Source of the DNA: Candidatus Caenarcanales bacterium | GTDB taxonomy: Bacteria; Cyanobacteriota; Vampirovibrionia; 2-02-FULL-35-15 | Assembly (NCBI GenBank): GCA_020050435.1 | Contig: JAGVKQ010000005.1 | Coordinates: 124,001 to 188,000, forward strand | Reading direction: 5' to 3' | DNA length: 64,000 bases | Made by a program: the position numbers and the translations under genes | The notes under the pieces: model-generated | Database searches by the model: none | What the model saw: the letters and a program-made list of their open reading frames with translations, nothing else | What the model was told of the DNA's origin: nothing | In this document: positions 1 through 7,470 of the stretch, piece after piece | How positions within the stretch are numbered: the first letter of the stretch is position 1 | Layout: each line of letters starts with the position of its first letter

Positions 1-1887
1 GACTATGAAATATTTAATAGATGTAAAGAAAGTAGAGACGTCCCATCGGGGCGTCTAAATGAAAAGTACATTGAAATAATGTCACCTAATGGAAAGATCC
101 AGGATAAAGATAACTTAGGAATTCCAGAAGGCATTGTTGGGGAAGAAAGATTTAAAGCACGTGAAATCACAGTAGCTAAGTTAGAAGAACTTGGATTTTT
201 AAAAGAAGTAAAAGATTATGATCAGCCTAGTGCTAAACATGATCGTTGTGGCACAGTCATAGAGCCATATTTGTCAGAGCAATGGTATGTGAAGATGAAA
301 CCATTAGCTGGACCTGCCATAAAGGTAGTTGAAGATGGAAAAATAAAATTTACCCCAGAGCGTTATAAAGACCACTATTTAAATTGGTTGAATAATATTA
401 GAGACTGGTGCATTAGTAGACAACTTTGGTGGGGACATCAGATTCCAGTTTGGTATAAAAAAGATACGAATGAAATTTATGTGGGTGAAGAAGCACCTAA
501 AGATGCTGAAAATTATGTTCAGGATGAAGATGTTTTAGATACATGGTTTAGTTCTGCTCTTTGGCCTTTTGTAACTTTAGGTTGGCCTTCAGAAACTGAG
601 CATTTAAAAGCTTTTTACCCTACTTCTGTTTTAGCCACTGCCCGTGAGATTATAAATCTCTGGGTGTCACGAATGGTTTTTATGGGATTAGAGTTTACAG
701 GAAATATTCCATTTAAAGAAGTATTGATTCACCCTGTTATTCAAACACCAGATGGAAAGAGAATGTCTAAGTCTAAAGGAAACGCTATTGATCCATTAGA
801 AATGATAGATAAGTATGGGGCAGATGCAAATAGGTTTTGGTACTTTAGTGTAGGAATCACTGGAAATCAGGATGTTAGATTCCCAGGAAGTAAAGGAAAA
901 GATGGAGCATGGGAATCCAGTACTTTAGAGCAATATAGAAGATTTTCAAATAAGTTATGGAATGCAGTTGGTTTTGTAAAGCAAAATTTAGAACCAGGAA
1001 AAACTTATGAAAGTTTAAATTATGATGAACTTTTAAATAAAGTAAAAAAAGAAAATCTAACCATTGCTGACAAGTGGATTTTGTTTTATTTCAATAAGCT
1101 TGTTCAAGATGTAAGTAGCAATTTTGAAAAATCTAAATTTTCAAAACTTACTGATGAAATTTATGAATTAGCTTGGGATAAGTTCTGTGACTGGTATATA
1201 GAAATAGCAAAAAGACAATTACAAGATAAAAAATTGAAAACTCAAACACAGCAAATCTTATTTTTTGTAGTTGAAAATATTTTAAGATTGCTTCACCCCA
1301 TAATGCCATTTATAACTGAAGAAATATGGGAATCATTACCTATATCAAATAGAAAAAATAAATTCTTGCTTGATACTTCTTATCCTATTAGTGGCAATTC
1401 TTCTGGATTGCAGGAAGAAGCAGAAGCCTTTTCTTATGTGATTGAAATTACAAGAAATATTAGAAGTCAAAGGCAAATTGCTCAGATACAGTGGACAAAT
1501 GAAATAGAAGTAACTCTCACCAGTAAGGATGAAACAGCAAGAAAGATTTTGGAGAGTACCGTAAATTATATTGAAGCATTAACAAAATCAAAAGTTATAG
1601 TTCGCTCAGATTATATTCCTGTTAAACCTTCAATTGGGACCTTGGTTTCAGACACTAGAGTTCAAATTCCGATATCAGGTCTTGTTGATATTGAAAGTAT
1701 GCTTAATTCATTAAATAAAAAGAAAATACAGTATGAAAAAGATGCACAAGTCTGTAAGACTAAACTTGACAATCAAAATTTTATTAATAATGCAGCACCA
1801 GAAAAAATTGAAGAAGTTAGAAATCAATTAAGAGAACTTGAAAATCAAATAAAGTCAATAGATGAGCAAGTTGTATTATTAAGATGA
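1..1887 (+). CDS. valS: Valyl-tRNA synthetase, 5'-truncated by the window edge
   Basis: Charges tRNA-Val with valine in the cytoplasm. The frame is open from base 1, so the N-terminal half with the HIGH motif lies outside the window. Visible are VIEPYLSEQWYVKMKP and the WCISRQLWWGHQIPVWY block, the QDEDVLDTWFSSALWPF segment, the class I signature RMSKSKGNAIDP (about nt 760-790), the anticodon-binding helical domain, and a C-terminal coiled-coil arm (about nt 1700-1880) typical of ValS. Between DYEI and IEIMSPNGK there is an extra stretch of about 11 residues encoded by a palindromic repeat (33-57) that keeps the frame. An internal ATG at 79 is not the real start. The gene ends in TGA. Identification is certain; only the 5' end is missing. 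Confidence 0.97.
   Translation, partial: DYEIFNRCKESRDVPSGRLNEKYIEIMSPNGKIQDKDNLGIPEGIVGEERFKAREITVAKLEELGFLKEVKDYDQPSAKHDRCGTVIEPYLSEQWYVKMKPLAGPAIKVVEDGKIKFTPERYKDHYLNWLNNIRDWCISRQLWWGHQIPVWYKKDTNEIYVGEEAPKDAENYVQDEDVLDTWFSSALWPFVTLGWPSETEHLKAFYPTSVLATAREIINLWVSRMVFMGLEFTGNIPFKEVLIHPVIQTPDGKRMSKSKGNAIDPLEMIDKYGADANRFWYFSVGITGNQDVRFPGSKGKDGAWESSTLEQYRRFSNKLWNAVGFVKQNLEPGKTYESLNYDELLNKVKKENLTIADKWILFYFNKLVQDVSSNFEKSKFSKLTDEIYELAWDKFCDWYIEIAKRQLQDKKLKTQTQQILFFVVENILRLLHPIMPFITEEIWESLPISNRKNKFLLDTSYPISGNSSGLQEEAEAFSYVIEITRNIRSQRQIAQIQWTNEIEVTLTSKDETARKILESTVNYIEALTKSKVIVRSDYIPVKPSIGTLVSDTRVQIPISGLVDIESMLNSLNKKKIQYEKDAQVCKTKLDNQNFINNAAPEKIEEVRNQLRELENQIKSIDEQVVLLR
33..57. repeat. Short palindrome inserted in frame inside valS
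   Basis: AGACG and CGTCT arms (36-40 and 52-56) enclose CCC-ATC-GGG. The same core (CCCAxCGGG inside AGAGACG...CGTCTCT) recurs at 3884-3907 and 14297-14317. It sits between two conserved ValS segments and adds about 11 codons without a stop or frameshift, so it looks like an insertion tolerated by the protein. Confidence 0.7.
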
Positions 1888-1961
1888 TTAAATGTCGAGA
1901 CATCTTTTATATTAATTAGAGTAATACGTTACGTGAAAATTAAAATTGCATCATTGTATTA

Positions 1962-2040
1962 GGTTCTGTCCGATTTACTCGGCAGAACCGTTCAGACTTA
2001 TTAGATTGGTCATAGGAAGTTTCAGCTTGTCTGAAACCCC
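1962..2040 (+). repeat. Two-hairpin structured element, copy A (upstream of dxr)
   Basis: Hairpin 1 spans 1962-1989 (28 nt): outer stem GGTTCT/AGAACC, inner stem CCGA/TCGG, loop TTTAC. After a 29-nt spacer, hairpin 2 spans 2019-2037: stem GTTTCAG/CTGAAAC, loop CTTGT. Copies B (33516-33595) and C (7271-7363, minus) share the layout with compensating stem changes. It lies in the 246-bp gap between valS and dxr, on the dxr strand, ending about 95 nt before the dxr start. No T-run follows, so it is not a simple terminator. Confidence 0.75.
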
Positions 2041-2082
2041 ATAAAAGACTAACAAGTTGGGTTGTTGAAATAGATTCTTGTA

Positions 2083-2104
2083 GATACGTTGCATGCAACG
2101 TATC
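2083..2104. repeat. 22-bp perfect palindrome between valS and dxr
   Basis: GATACGTTGC followed by its exact reverse complement around a central AT, preceded by TGTA. It belongs to the GTAGAGACG/CGTCTCTAC-type palindromes scattered through the window. It lies just 5' of an AAGAGGT motif (about 2107-2113), 20 nt upstream of the dxr ATG. Confidence 0.7.
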
Positions 2105-2133
2105 CTAAGAGGTAAGATATTCTCAATTACGTT

Positions 2134-3297
2134 ATGAAGAAAAAACGCATTGCAATTTTAGGTTCAACAGGTTCAATAGGAAGACAAACCTTAGATGTTA
2201 TTAGTGCTTTTAAAGATGAGTTTGAAGTAATAGGTTTAGCAGCAGGATCAAATGCACAGTTATTAGCTGAACAGATAAAAGAACATAATCCAAGATTTGT
2301 TTCAGTGAAAGATTCTACCCTTGCCCAGGAATTAAAAGCCATCTTAAAGAATCCTTCTTTTGAAATTTTTTGGGGAGACATAGGACTAGAGTTTATATCG
2401 TCTTGTTCGTGTGACATTGTTGTCAATGGTTTAGTTGGAGCTCTTGGCTTAAAGCCTACTATTTCAGCACTTAGCCATGGAAAACGCGTTGCATTTGCAA
2501 ATAAAGAAACACTAGTTATTGCTGGAGATTTAATTAAAGATCTTTTAGTTAAAAACCGTGGTGAAATAATACCTCTTGATAGTGAGCATGTAGCTATTCA
2601 CCAGTGTTTATCTGGTCAAAAAATTGATACTGTAAAAAGAATGATTCTTACTGCTTCTGGTGGACCTTTTAGAACATGGGATATTGATCAGATAAAAGCA
2701 GCGACAAAAGAGCAAGCTTTAAAACATCCTACATGGGTAATGGGGCAAAAAATAACCATAGATTCAGCCACCCTTATGAATAAAGGGCTTGAAGTGATTG
2801 AAGCAATGAATCTTTTTAATATTGACAGTAAAAAAATTGATGTTTTAATTCATCCTCAGAGCATTATGCACTCTGCTGTAGAGTTTATTGATGGGAATAT
2901 AATTTCTCAGCTAGGTGCTACTGATATGAAACTTCCTATTCAGTATTCACTTTTCTATCCTGAAAGAAGAGAATTACCATTTAATTTATTTTGTGATTTG
3001 TTATCGATTGGAAAACTAGAATTTGAAAAGCCAGATATGGAAAAATTTCCATGTTTAAAATTGGCTTATGAAGTAGCTTCTAAAGGAAAGAGTTATCCTA
3101 TAGTTATAAATGCAGCAAATGAAATAGCTGTTGATAAGTTCTTAAAAGAAGAAATCACTTTTTTTGATATCCCTAAAATAATTTCAAGAGCATTGGAGTC
3201 TCACTCACCAGTTTCGACTTCCAGCCTTGAAGATATTCTAGAGGTTGACAAAGAGGTAAGAGTAAAAATATTGGAAACACAAAGCAGTGTCGTCTAA
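2134..3297 (+). CDS. dxr: 1-deoxy-D-xylulose 5-phosphate reductoisomerase
   Basis: Catalyses the NADPH- and metal-dependent rearrangement and reduction of DXP to MEP, the committed step of the MEP isoprenoid pathway in the cytoplasm. The N-terminus carries the Rossmann motif GSTGSIG (residues 9-15). FANKETLVIAG, the metal/substrate segment PLDSEHVAIHQCL, the loop TASGGPFR, KITIDSATLMNKGLE and DVLIHPQSIMHSAVEF follow in the usual order. The 387-residue length is normal. The best ribosome-site-like stretch lies about 20 nt upstream, further than usual. A structured repeat and a palindrome fill the upstream gap. The 3' end overlaps pth by 11 nt, suggesting co-transcription. The pathway partner ispF lies 3.5 kb away on the other strand. 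Confidence 0.97.
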   Translation: MKKKRIAILGSTGSIGRQTLDVISAFKDEFEVIGLAAGSNAQLLAEQIKEHNPRFVSVKDSTLAQELKAILKNPSFEIFWGDIGLEFISSCSCDIVVNGLVGALGLKPTISALSHGKRVAFANKETLVIAGDLIKDLLVKNRGEIIPLDSEHVAIHQCLSGQKIDTVKRMILTASGGPFRTWDIDQIKAATKEQALKHPTWVMGQKITIDSATLMNKGLEVIEAMNLFNIDSKKIDVLIHPQSIMHSAVEFIDGNIISQLGATDMKLPIQYSLFYPERRELPFNLFCDLLSIGKLEFEKPDMEKFPCLKLAYEVASKGKSYPIVINAANEIAVDKFLKEEITFFDIPKIISRALESHSPVSTSSLEDILEVDKEVRVKILETQSSVV

Positions 3298-3880
3298 ATT
3301 AATCGTAGGTCTTGGAAATCCCGGTGCTGAGTATGACAGTAGTCGGCATAATATAGGTTTTGCTGTTTTAGATGCATTTGGTGAAAAACATAAAATTCTT
3401 GGAAAACAAAAAAGAAGATTATCTTCGTGGATAGGAAAAGAAGAAGTAGAAATCAATGGAAATAAGCATGAGTTAATTCTTGCTTGGCCTACTACATTTA
3501 TGAATGCTTCTGGTGAAGCAGTATTAAAGCTTTTAAGTTTTTACAGAGTTAAACCAAAAGATGTCATAGTTATTCATGATGATGTGGCTTTAAACCTAGG
3601 GAAAATTAGAGTAGGTTTTAATTCTGGTGCAGGTGGTCAGCATGGTGTAGAGTCAATAATTTCTCACATTGGGAATCAGGAATTTGCAAGACTTAGAGTA
3701 GGTGTAGGACCAGATCCTGGCGGAGATAAAAGAGCAGATTATGTACTTTCTAAGTTTAATGAGGAAGAAAAAAATATAGTCAATAAAGTAATTTCTACTT
3801 CACTTGAAGCTATTGAAGCGATTATAGAAAAAGATGTGGGTGAAGCCATGAATAAATTTAATGGATTAGAGATAGTATAA
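3287..3880 (+). CDS. pth: Peptidyl-tRNA hydrolase
   Basis: Releases peptides from peptidyl-tRNA that drops off ribosomes. It starts at a GTG inside the end of dxr (11-nt overlap). Typical motifs are LIVGLGNPG with the conserved Asn (N12 here), SRHNIGF with the catalytic His, PTTFMNASGEAV, and HDD with the catalytic Asp. The loop normally read as GGHNGL is here GGQHGV, so the Asn equivalent to E. coli Asn114, which helps bind the peptidyl-tRNA, appears to be His. The length of 197 residues is normal. Family assignment is secure; the effect of that substitution is unknown. dnaX follows after 35 nt containing a palindrome. Confidence 0.95.
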   Translation: MSSKLIVGLGNPGAEYDSSRHNIGFAVLDAFGEKHKILGKQKRRLSSWIGKEEVEINGNKHELILAWPTTFMNASGEAVLKLLSFYRVKPKDVIVIHDDVALNLGKIRVGFNSGAGGQHGVESIISHIGNQEFARLRVGVGPDPGGDKRADYVLSKFNEEEKNIVNKVISTSLEAIEAIIEKDVGEAMNKFNGLEIV

Positions 3881-3883
3881 TGT

Positions 3884-3907
3884 AGAGATGCCCAATCGGG
3901 CGTTTCT
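3884..3907. repeat. Palindrome between pth and dnaX
   Basis: AGAGATGCCC and GGGCGTTTCT flank AATC. The arms pair fully only as RNA, through two G-U pairs. Same family as the valS insert (33-57). It occupies most of the 35-nt gap and leaves only ATTAACC before the dnaX ATG, so no purine-rich ribosome site is visible for dnaX. Confidence 0.65.
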
Positions 3908-3915
3908 TATTAACC

Positions 3916-5688
3916 ATGAAACAATACAAACCACTATATTTAAAATACCGTCCCCAAACTCTTTCTGAGCTTATTGGGCAGGAAGTAGTATCGAGAACTT
4001 TAACCAATGCTATTAAGAATAATAAAATCGTTCATGCTTATTTATTTTGTGGTCCAAGAGGAACTGGAAAAACATCATCAGCCAGAATCCTTGCTAAGTC
4101 ATTAAATTGTGAAATTGGAATTACTGCCCAGCCATGTGGAAAGTGTGTAAGCTGTGTTTCTGTAACTGAGGGAAACTCTTTAGATGTAATAGAAATCGAT
4201 GCTGCAAGTCATAGAAAAGTAGAAGATGCTGAAGATTTAATAAATAGGGTAAATCTGGGTACTTATGGCTCTCGTTTTAAAGTTTATATCATAGATGAAG
4301 TTCATATGCTTACTGATCATGCATTTAATGCTCTTTTAAAAACTTTGGAAGAACCACCTAAAAATGTAGTATTTATTTTAGCTACTACAGAAGAATATAA
4401 AGTAATTCCTACCATTATTAGCCGTTGTCAGAAATTGGATTTTAAAGCAGTTTCATTGAAAGATTTAGGATTAAGAGTAGAAGATATAGCAAAACAAGAA
4501 AAAATAAATATAGATAAGACCATTGTAGATTTTATTTCTAGAAGATCAAATGGATGTTTGAGGGATGCAGTTTCACTTTTAGATCAAATAGGTGTTCTTC
4601 AGGTAGATGAAAAGAAGATTGAACCTAAAGAGGTTTTTGAACTTTTTGGTACTGTAGATAGATCATCAATTTTAAGCTTGGTTGAAGCAGTTCTTACCTT
4701 TGATAAAAAGAATGCAATTGATATCTCTGAATCTCTTGTAAAAAGTGGAAAAGATGTAGAAGAACTTTTTAAATCTATTTTAGAAATGGTTATTGATTTA
4801 TCTAAAGCAAAAATTGATGAAGAATATAAAAAACTAATTTCAAAAGAACTTACTAGTGAATTGGTTTTTTTAAATAAGGTCCCATTTAGTCATCTTCTGA
4901 AAGTCGTAGATAGATTCCAGAATGCTCAGGGAAAATTACGTTTTGCACTTAGTCAAGAATTACAATTTATGGTGGAAATTATGGGACTTCTAGATGAGGA
5001 TTTTCTTATTTCAATGGGTGAACTTAAGGAGAGAATTGAAAAACTAGAAAAAGGGACGATGAAGGACTATAAGCCTCATGATTCATTAGTGCATCGTGAG
5101 ATTGCGGAGCCTGTCCCGAGCAAAGCGAGGGATCTCTCTCGCAATGACAAGGTTAACTCAAACCCTCAGCCCCCAATAATTGCCCCAACATCTTCTCCGT
5201 CCATTACTCTTACGCCTACACCAGCTCCACATGTAGCTATATCCCAAACCCCAATAAGTGACTTGGATACATTATGGCCTAAGATTGTGAATGAAATAGA
5301 AAGCAATCCCACAAAAACACTTTTAAATCAGTCTGATAGCTATTTACTTGGCTTAAATGAAGAATTGCTTGAAATAGGACTTTCTAAAGACATGTTTTTG
5401 TCAAAGTTGGAAAAAGATGAAAAGAAAAAAGAATCTATTTTAGAAGCTGTTAAACTTTGTACAAAAATAGAATCAAAAATAATAAAATTTAGATTTCTGC
5501 CTAGGGTAAAGCCAGTAGTAGAGCAAGCTATAAGTAGTGAACAGTTGATTGTGAATAGTGAATTGAACTTAGACACATCAGATATTGTTAAAAAGTCCGA
5601 TCCACGACCCACGATTCACAAATCACTAGCCACGGATGACTTTACCAAAGCAATAGAAGACTTACTTGGTGCTAAACAGATAGATTGA
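3916..5688 (+). CDS. dnaX: DNA polymerase III subunit gamma/tau
   Basis: ATPase of the clamp-loader complex that places the beta clamp on DNA. The N-terminal AAA+ module has the Walker A motif GPRGTGKTS (about residues 45-53), a zinc module with Cys residues spaced C-x8-C-x2-C-x2-C (about 64-79), Walker B VYIIDEVHML (about 125-134) and the arginine-finger segment TIISRCQ. Clamp-loader domains follow, to about residue 370. The C-terminal tau-like part is low in conservation and contains two stretches that look like repeat DNA read in frame: 5098-5150 (half of a TTGTCATTGCGAG-type repeat) and about 5535-5640 (degenerate GTGAACAG and CGATTCAC units). A strong bidirectional terminator follows at 5716. 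Convergent with the next gene. Confidence 0.96.
   Translation: MKQYKPLYLKYRPQTLSELIGQEVVSRTLTNAIKNNKIVHAYLFCGPRGTGKTSSARILAKSLNCEIGITAQPCGKCVSCVSVTEGNSLDVIEIDAASHRKVEDAEDLINRVNLGTYGSRFKVYIIDEVHMLTDHAFNALLKTLEEPPKNVVFILATTEEYKVIPTIISRCQKLDFKAVSLKDLGLRVEDIAKQEKINIDKTIVDFISRRSNGCLRDAVSLLDQIGVLQVDEKKIEPKEVFELFGTVDRSSILSLVEAVLTFDKKNAIDISESLVKSGKDVEELFKSILEMVIDLSKAKIDEEYKKLISKELTSELVFLNKVPFSHLLKVVDRFQNAQGKLRFALSQELQFMVEIMGLLDEDFLISMGELKERIEKLEKGTMKDYKPHDSLVHREIAEPVPSKARDLSRNDKVNSNPQPPIIAPTSSPSITLTPTPAPHVAISQTPISDLDTLWPKIVNEIESNPTKTLLNQSDSYLLGLNEELLEIGLSKDMFLSKLEKDEKKKESILEAVKLCTKIESKIIKFRFLPRVKPVVEQAISSEQLIVNSELNLDTSDIVKKSDPRPTIHKSLATDDFTKAIEDLLGAKQID
5098..5150. repeat. Half-copy of the TTGTCATTGCGAG repeat, in frame in dnaX
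   Basis: Begins GAGATTGC and ends TCGCAATGACAA. It matches the right half of the 105-bp repeat at 24143-24247, which reads GAGATTGC...CTCGCAATGACAA. It is translated as part of the proline/serine-rich linker of DnaX with no stop codon. Confidence 0.65.
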
Positions 5689-5715
5689 TCGTTACAGTCT
5701 TGATGTTGAAATAAA

Positions 5716-5743
5716 AAAGAGAGCAGGAATTCCTGCTCTCTTT
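5716..5743. terminator. Bidirectional rho-independent terminator
   Basis: A perfect 28-bp inverted repeat centred on GGAATTCC (AAAGAGAGCAGGAA and its complement), with A-rich sequence on the left and TTT on the right. It lies between the converging dnaX and the secreted-protein gene at 5770 and suits both. Confidence 0.85.
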
Positions 5744-5769
5744 AAGTCGTTGTAATTGTTGTTTGTATC

Positions 5770-6681
5770 TTATTCTACTATAGGCTCATCAACAGGTTCA
5801 ATTGACTCTGAATCTGTAGTAATTAAAATTTCAGCGGCTTCTGTAGCTCCGTTGTTACAGGTGACATCAATTACTAATGAATCTTCAAGACCGTTTTCTA
5901 GAAAGTCTTTTACTGTTTTTGGTGGTATTCTAACAAAAATAAATCTTGATTTTATAACTTTATTTAGAACAACCTTATTTGGTCTTGCTCTACCTAAAGA
6001 ATCATCAGATGTTGTTATTGTACATTTGCTTGAACCCGTAAAGTTAGCGCCAGTAATTTTAACTTTTATTGGGCTTACTCTCTTTGATTTAATTAAAACG
6101 CTGTCAACAGTTTTGATTGATACTGAAGGCTCGCTTGCTGTTTCACCTGAAGAAGTTCCTCCAGAAGAAGTGTTAGTACTTCCGCTGCTTGTTCCAGTGC
6201 TGCCTGAAGTCGTACCGCTTGTATTTCCACTGCTTGAAGTAGTAGGTTGAGTTGTGCCAGTAATTGTACTTGTAGCTTGAACTGAGCTAGTAATATTTGC
6301 TCCGCCTGATTTTTCTACTTTAGTTACAGTTATCGCTGAAGAGCTATTTACGTTGCCTGTAAGATTGCCAGTGATAGTAATGGTGCCATCTGTTACCGCC
6401 CCATTCCAAACTAAAGAAATAACTTTTTTACTAGTATCAACGTTAGAAAGAAGCAAAGAAGCTCCTGTTCCCATAAAGGTTATTGATGATGCTGGGCTAA
6501 AGTCATTAGCTGAAGTGCTATATGTAATGTTTAATGCAGAAGTTGAAGCTAAATCACTTCCATTTAAAGTTATTGTATATGTGGGTGATGTTGTTTGTGC
6601 CATTGATTTATTTAAACCAAATGTAAAAAAGGTTGATATTGCAAGTGTGCAAATCGCAAGTATTATTTTTGTAGATTTCAT
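5770..6681 (-). CDS. Secreted Ser/Thr-rich protein, unknown function
   Basis: 303 residues. A signal peptide is clear: MKST, then a hydrophobic run to about residue 26 ending at SMAQ, a likely signal peptidase I site. The N-terminal domain (about 30-135) is a beta-rich Ser/Thr sequence. A linker of Gly, Ser and Thr (about 140-185) resembles a flexible wall or surface spacer. The C-terminal domain (about 190-290) contains the phrase VKITGANF, reminiscent of IPT/TIG-type Ig-like domains, and a Cys pair (CTI...VTCNN) that could form a disulfide. No transmembrane anchor or sorting motif is visible at the end. Probably exported to the envelope or medium. The domain guesses are weak. Confidence 0.8.
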   Translation of the reverse strand: MKSTKIILAICTLAISTFFTFGLNKSMAQTTSPTYTITLNGSDLASTSALNITYSTSANDFSPASSITFMGTGASLLLSNVDTSKKVISLVWNGAVTDGTITITGNLTGNVNSSSAITVTKVEKSGGANITSSVQATSTITGTTQPTTSSSGNTSGTTSGSTGTSSGSTNTSSGGTSSGETASEPSVSIKTVDSVLIKSKRVSPIKVKITGANFTGSSKCTITTSDDSLGRARPNKVVLNKVIKSRFIFVRIPPKTVKDFLENGLEDSLVIDVTCNNGATEAAEILITTDSESIEPVDEPIVE

Positions 6682-6789
6682 TTTTCCTCCGAAAATTATT
6701 TGACTAGATATTTATATGCGATTTCTTTTCAATTTAAACCAATTGTTAACTTTTTGATTTACAATTAGGGCTGTCATTGTAAAGATAAT

Positions 6790-7257
6790 CTATGTAAGTA
6801 TTACTACTGCATGAGCACAAATAGAGCTTTTATTACCCATAGAATCTTGCTCTTCATTGGTTTTAGCTTTTACGTTAACTTGATTTATGTTTATTTCTAA
6901 AGCTTTTGCTATATTCTCTCTCATCTTATCTATATATGGTGAAAGTTTCGGTGCTTCAGCAATAATTGTGGAGTCAATATTATTTATTTTACGTCCTAAA
7001 TTTTTAATACTCTCTAAAGTAACTTTAAGTAAATCCATGCTATTTGCATCTTTCCACTTAGAATCTGTATCAGGAAAGTACTTACCAATATCACCAAGAC
7101 AAGATGCTCCTAAAATAGCATCGATTATGGCATGAATAAGCACATCTGCATCAGAGTGCCCAAGGAGTCCTTTTTCATGAGGAATTTCAACTCCACCAAT
7201 GATAAGTTTTCTTCCTTCTACAAGTTTATGAATGTCATATCCATGACCTATTTGCAT
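6790..7257 (-). CDS. ispF: 2-C-methyl-D-erythritol 2,4-cyclodiphosphate synthase
   Basis: Cyclises CDP-ME-2-phosphate to MEcPP with loss of CMP, in the MEP isoprenoid pathway. The start chosen is the ATG at 7257 because the protein then begins MQIGHGYDIHKL, exactly where the family begins; the zinc ligands D and H (GYDIH) are present. LLGHSDADVLIHAIIDAILGA, DIGKYFPDTDSKWK and VNVKAKTNEE complete the family pattern. Length 155 residues, normal. The frame extends upstream to a TTG at 7359, but those 34 codons are a structured repeat (copy C) and should not be counted as protein without evidence. No strong ribosome site is seen. Confidence 0.95.
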   Translation of the reverse strand: MQIGHGYDIHKLVEGRKLIIGGVEIPHEKGLLGHSDADVLIHAIIDAILGASCLGDIGKYFPDTDSKWKDANSMDLLKVTLESIKNLGRKINNIDSTIIAEAPKLSPYIDKMRENIAKALEININQVNVKAKTNEEQDSMGNKSSICAHAVVILT

Positions 7258-7270
7258 ATCTTTATTTTTT

Positions 7271-7363
7271 AGGTTCAGACAACCCTTAACAGGGTATAGC
7301 TGAACCTTCCCTTTGCTGATTCTACTCGTTTGATCGGATTTGCCAAGTAAATTGGACAAATCC
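7271..7363 (-). repeat. Two-hairpin structured element, copy C (upstream of ispF)
   Basis: Read on the minus strand: hairpin 1 (7363-7336, 28 nt) with stem GGATTTG/CAAATCC, inner CCAA/TTGG, loop TTTAC; spacer 28 nt; hairpin 2 (7307-7271) with stem AGGTTCAG/CTGAACCT and an extra inner stem ACCCT/AGGGT. Compared with copies A and B, both stems of hairpin 1 have changed on both sides while the TTTAC loop is kept. It ends 13 nt before the ispF ATG. Its sequence is open in the ispF frame. Confidence 0.75.
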
Positions 7364-7470
7364 TTTTTGTGCCAAATCGCTTAACTACTCCCCGCTACAT
7401 TATTTTAACCAATCCTTAGTAAAAAAGGCTAATACTTTGAGTATGATAGTAATAAAGGGTAAAAGATAGT

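Noticed and set aside
1962-2104. T-box or other known leader upstream of dxr
   Set aside because: No T-box sequence (TGGNACCGCG-like), no terminator after the hairpins, and copy B of the same element stands before no gene, so a repeat is the better reading.
5036-5060. Programmed frameshift in dnaX for a gamma form
   Set aside because: A-rich stretch present (GAAAAAGGG), but it is not a proper A-AAA-AAG heptamer in the reading phase, and no stem or ribosome site was found around it.
5756-6250. Plus-strand frame of 164 codons opposite the secreted protein
   Set aside because: Shadow of the Ser/Thr-rich minus-strand gene; the minus strand has the signal peptide.
7258-7359. N-terminal extension of IspF from the TTG at 7359
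   Set aside because: These codons are the two-hairpin repeat, and IspF proteins begin at MQIGHGYDIH.
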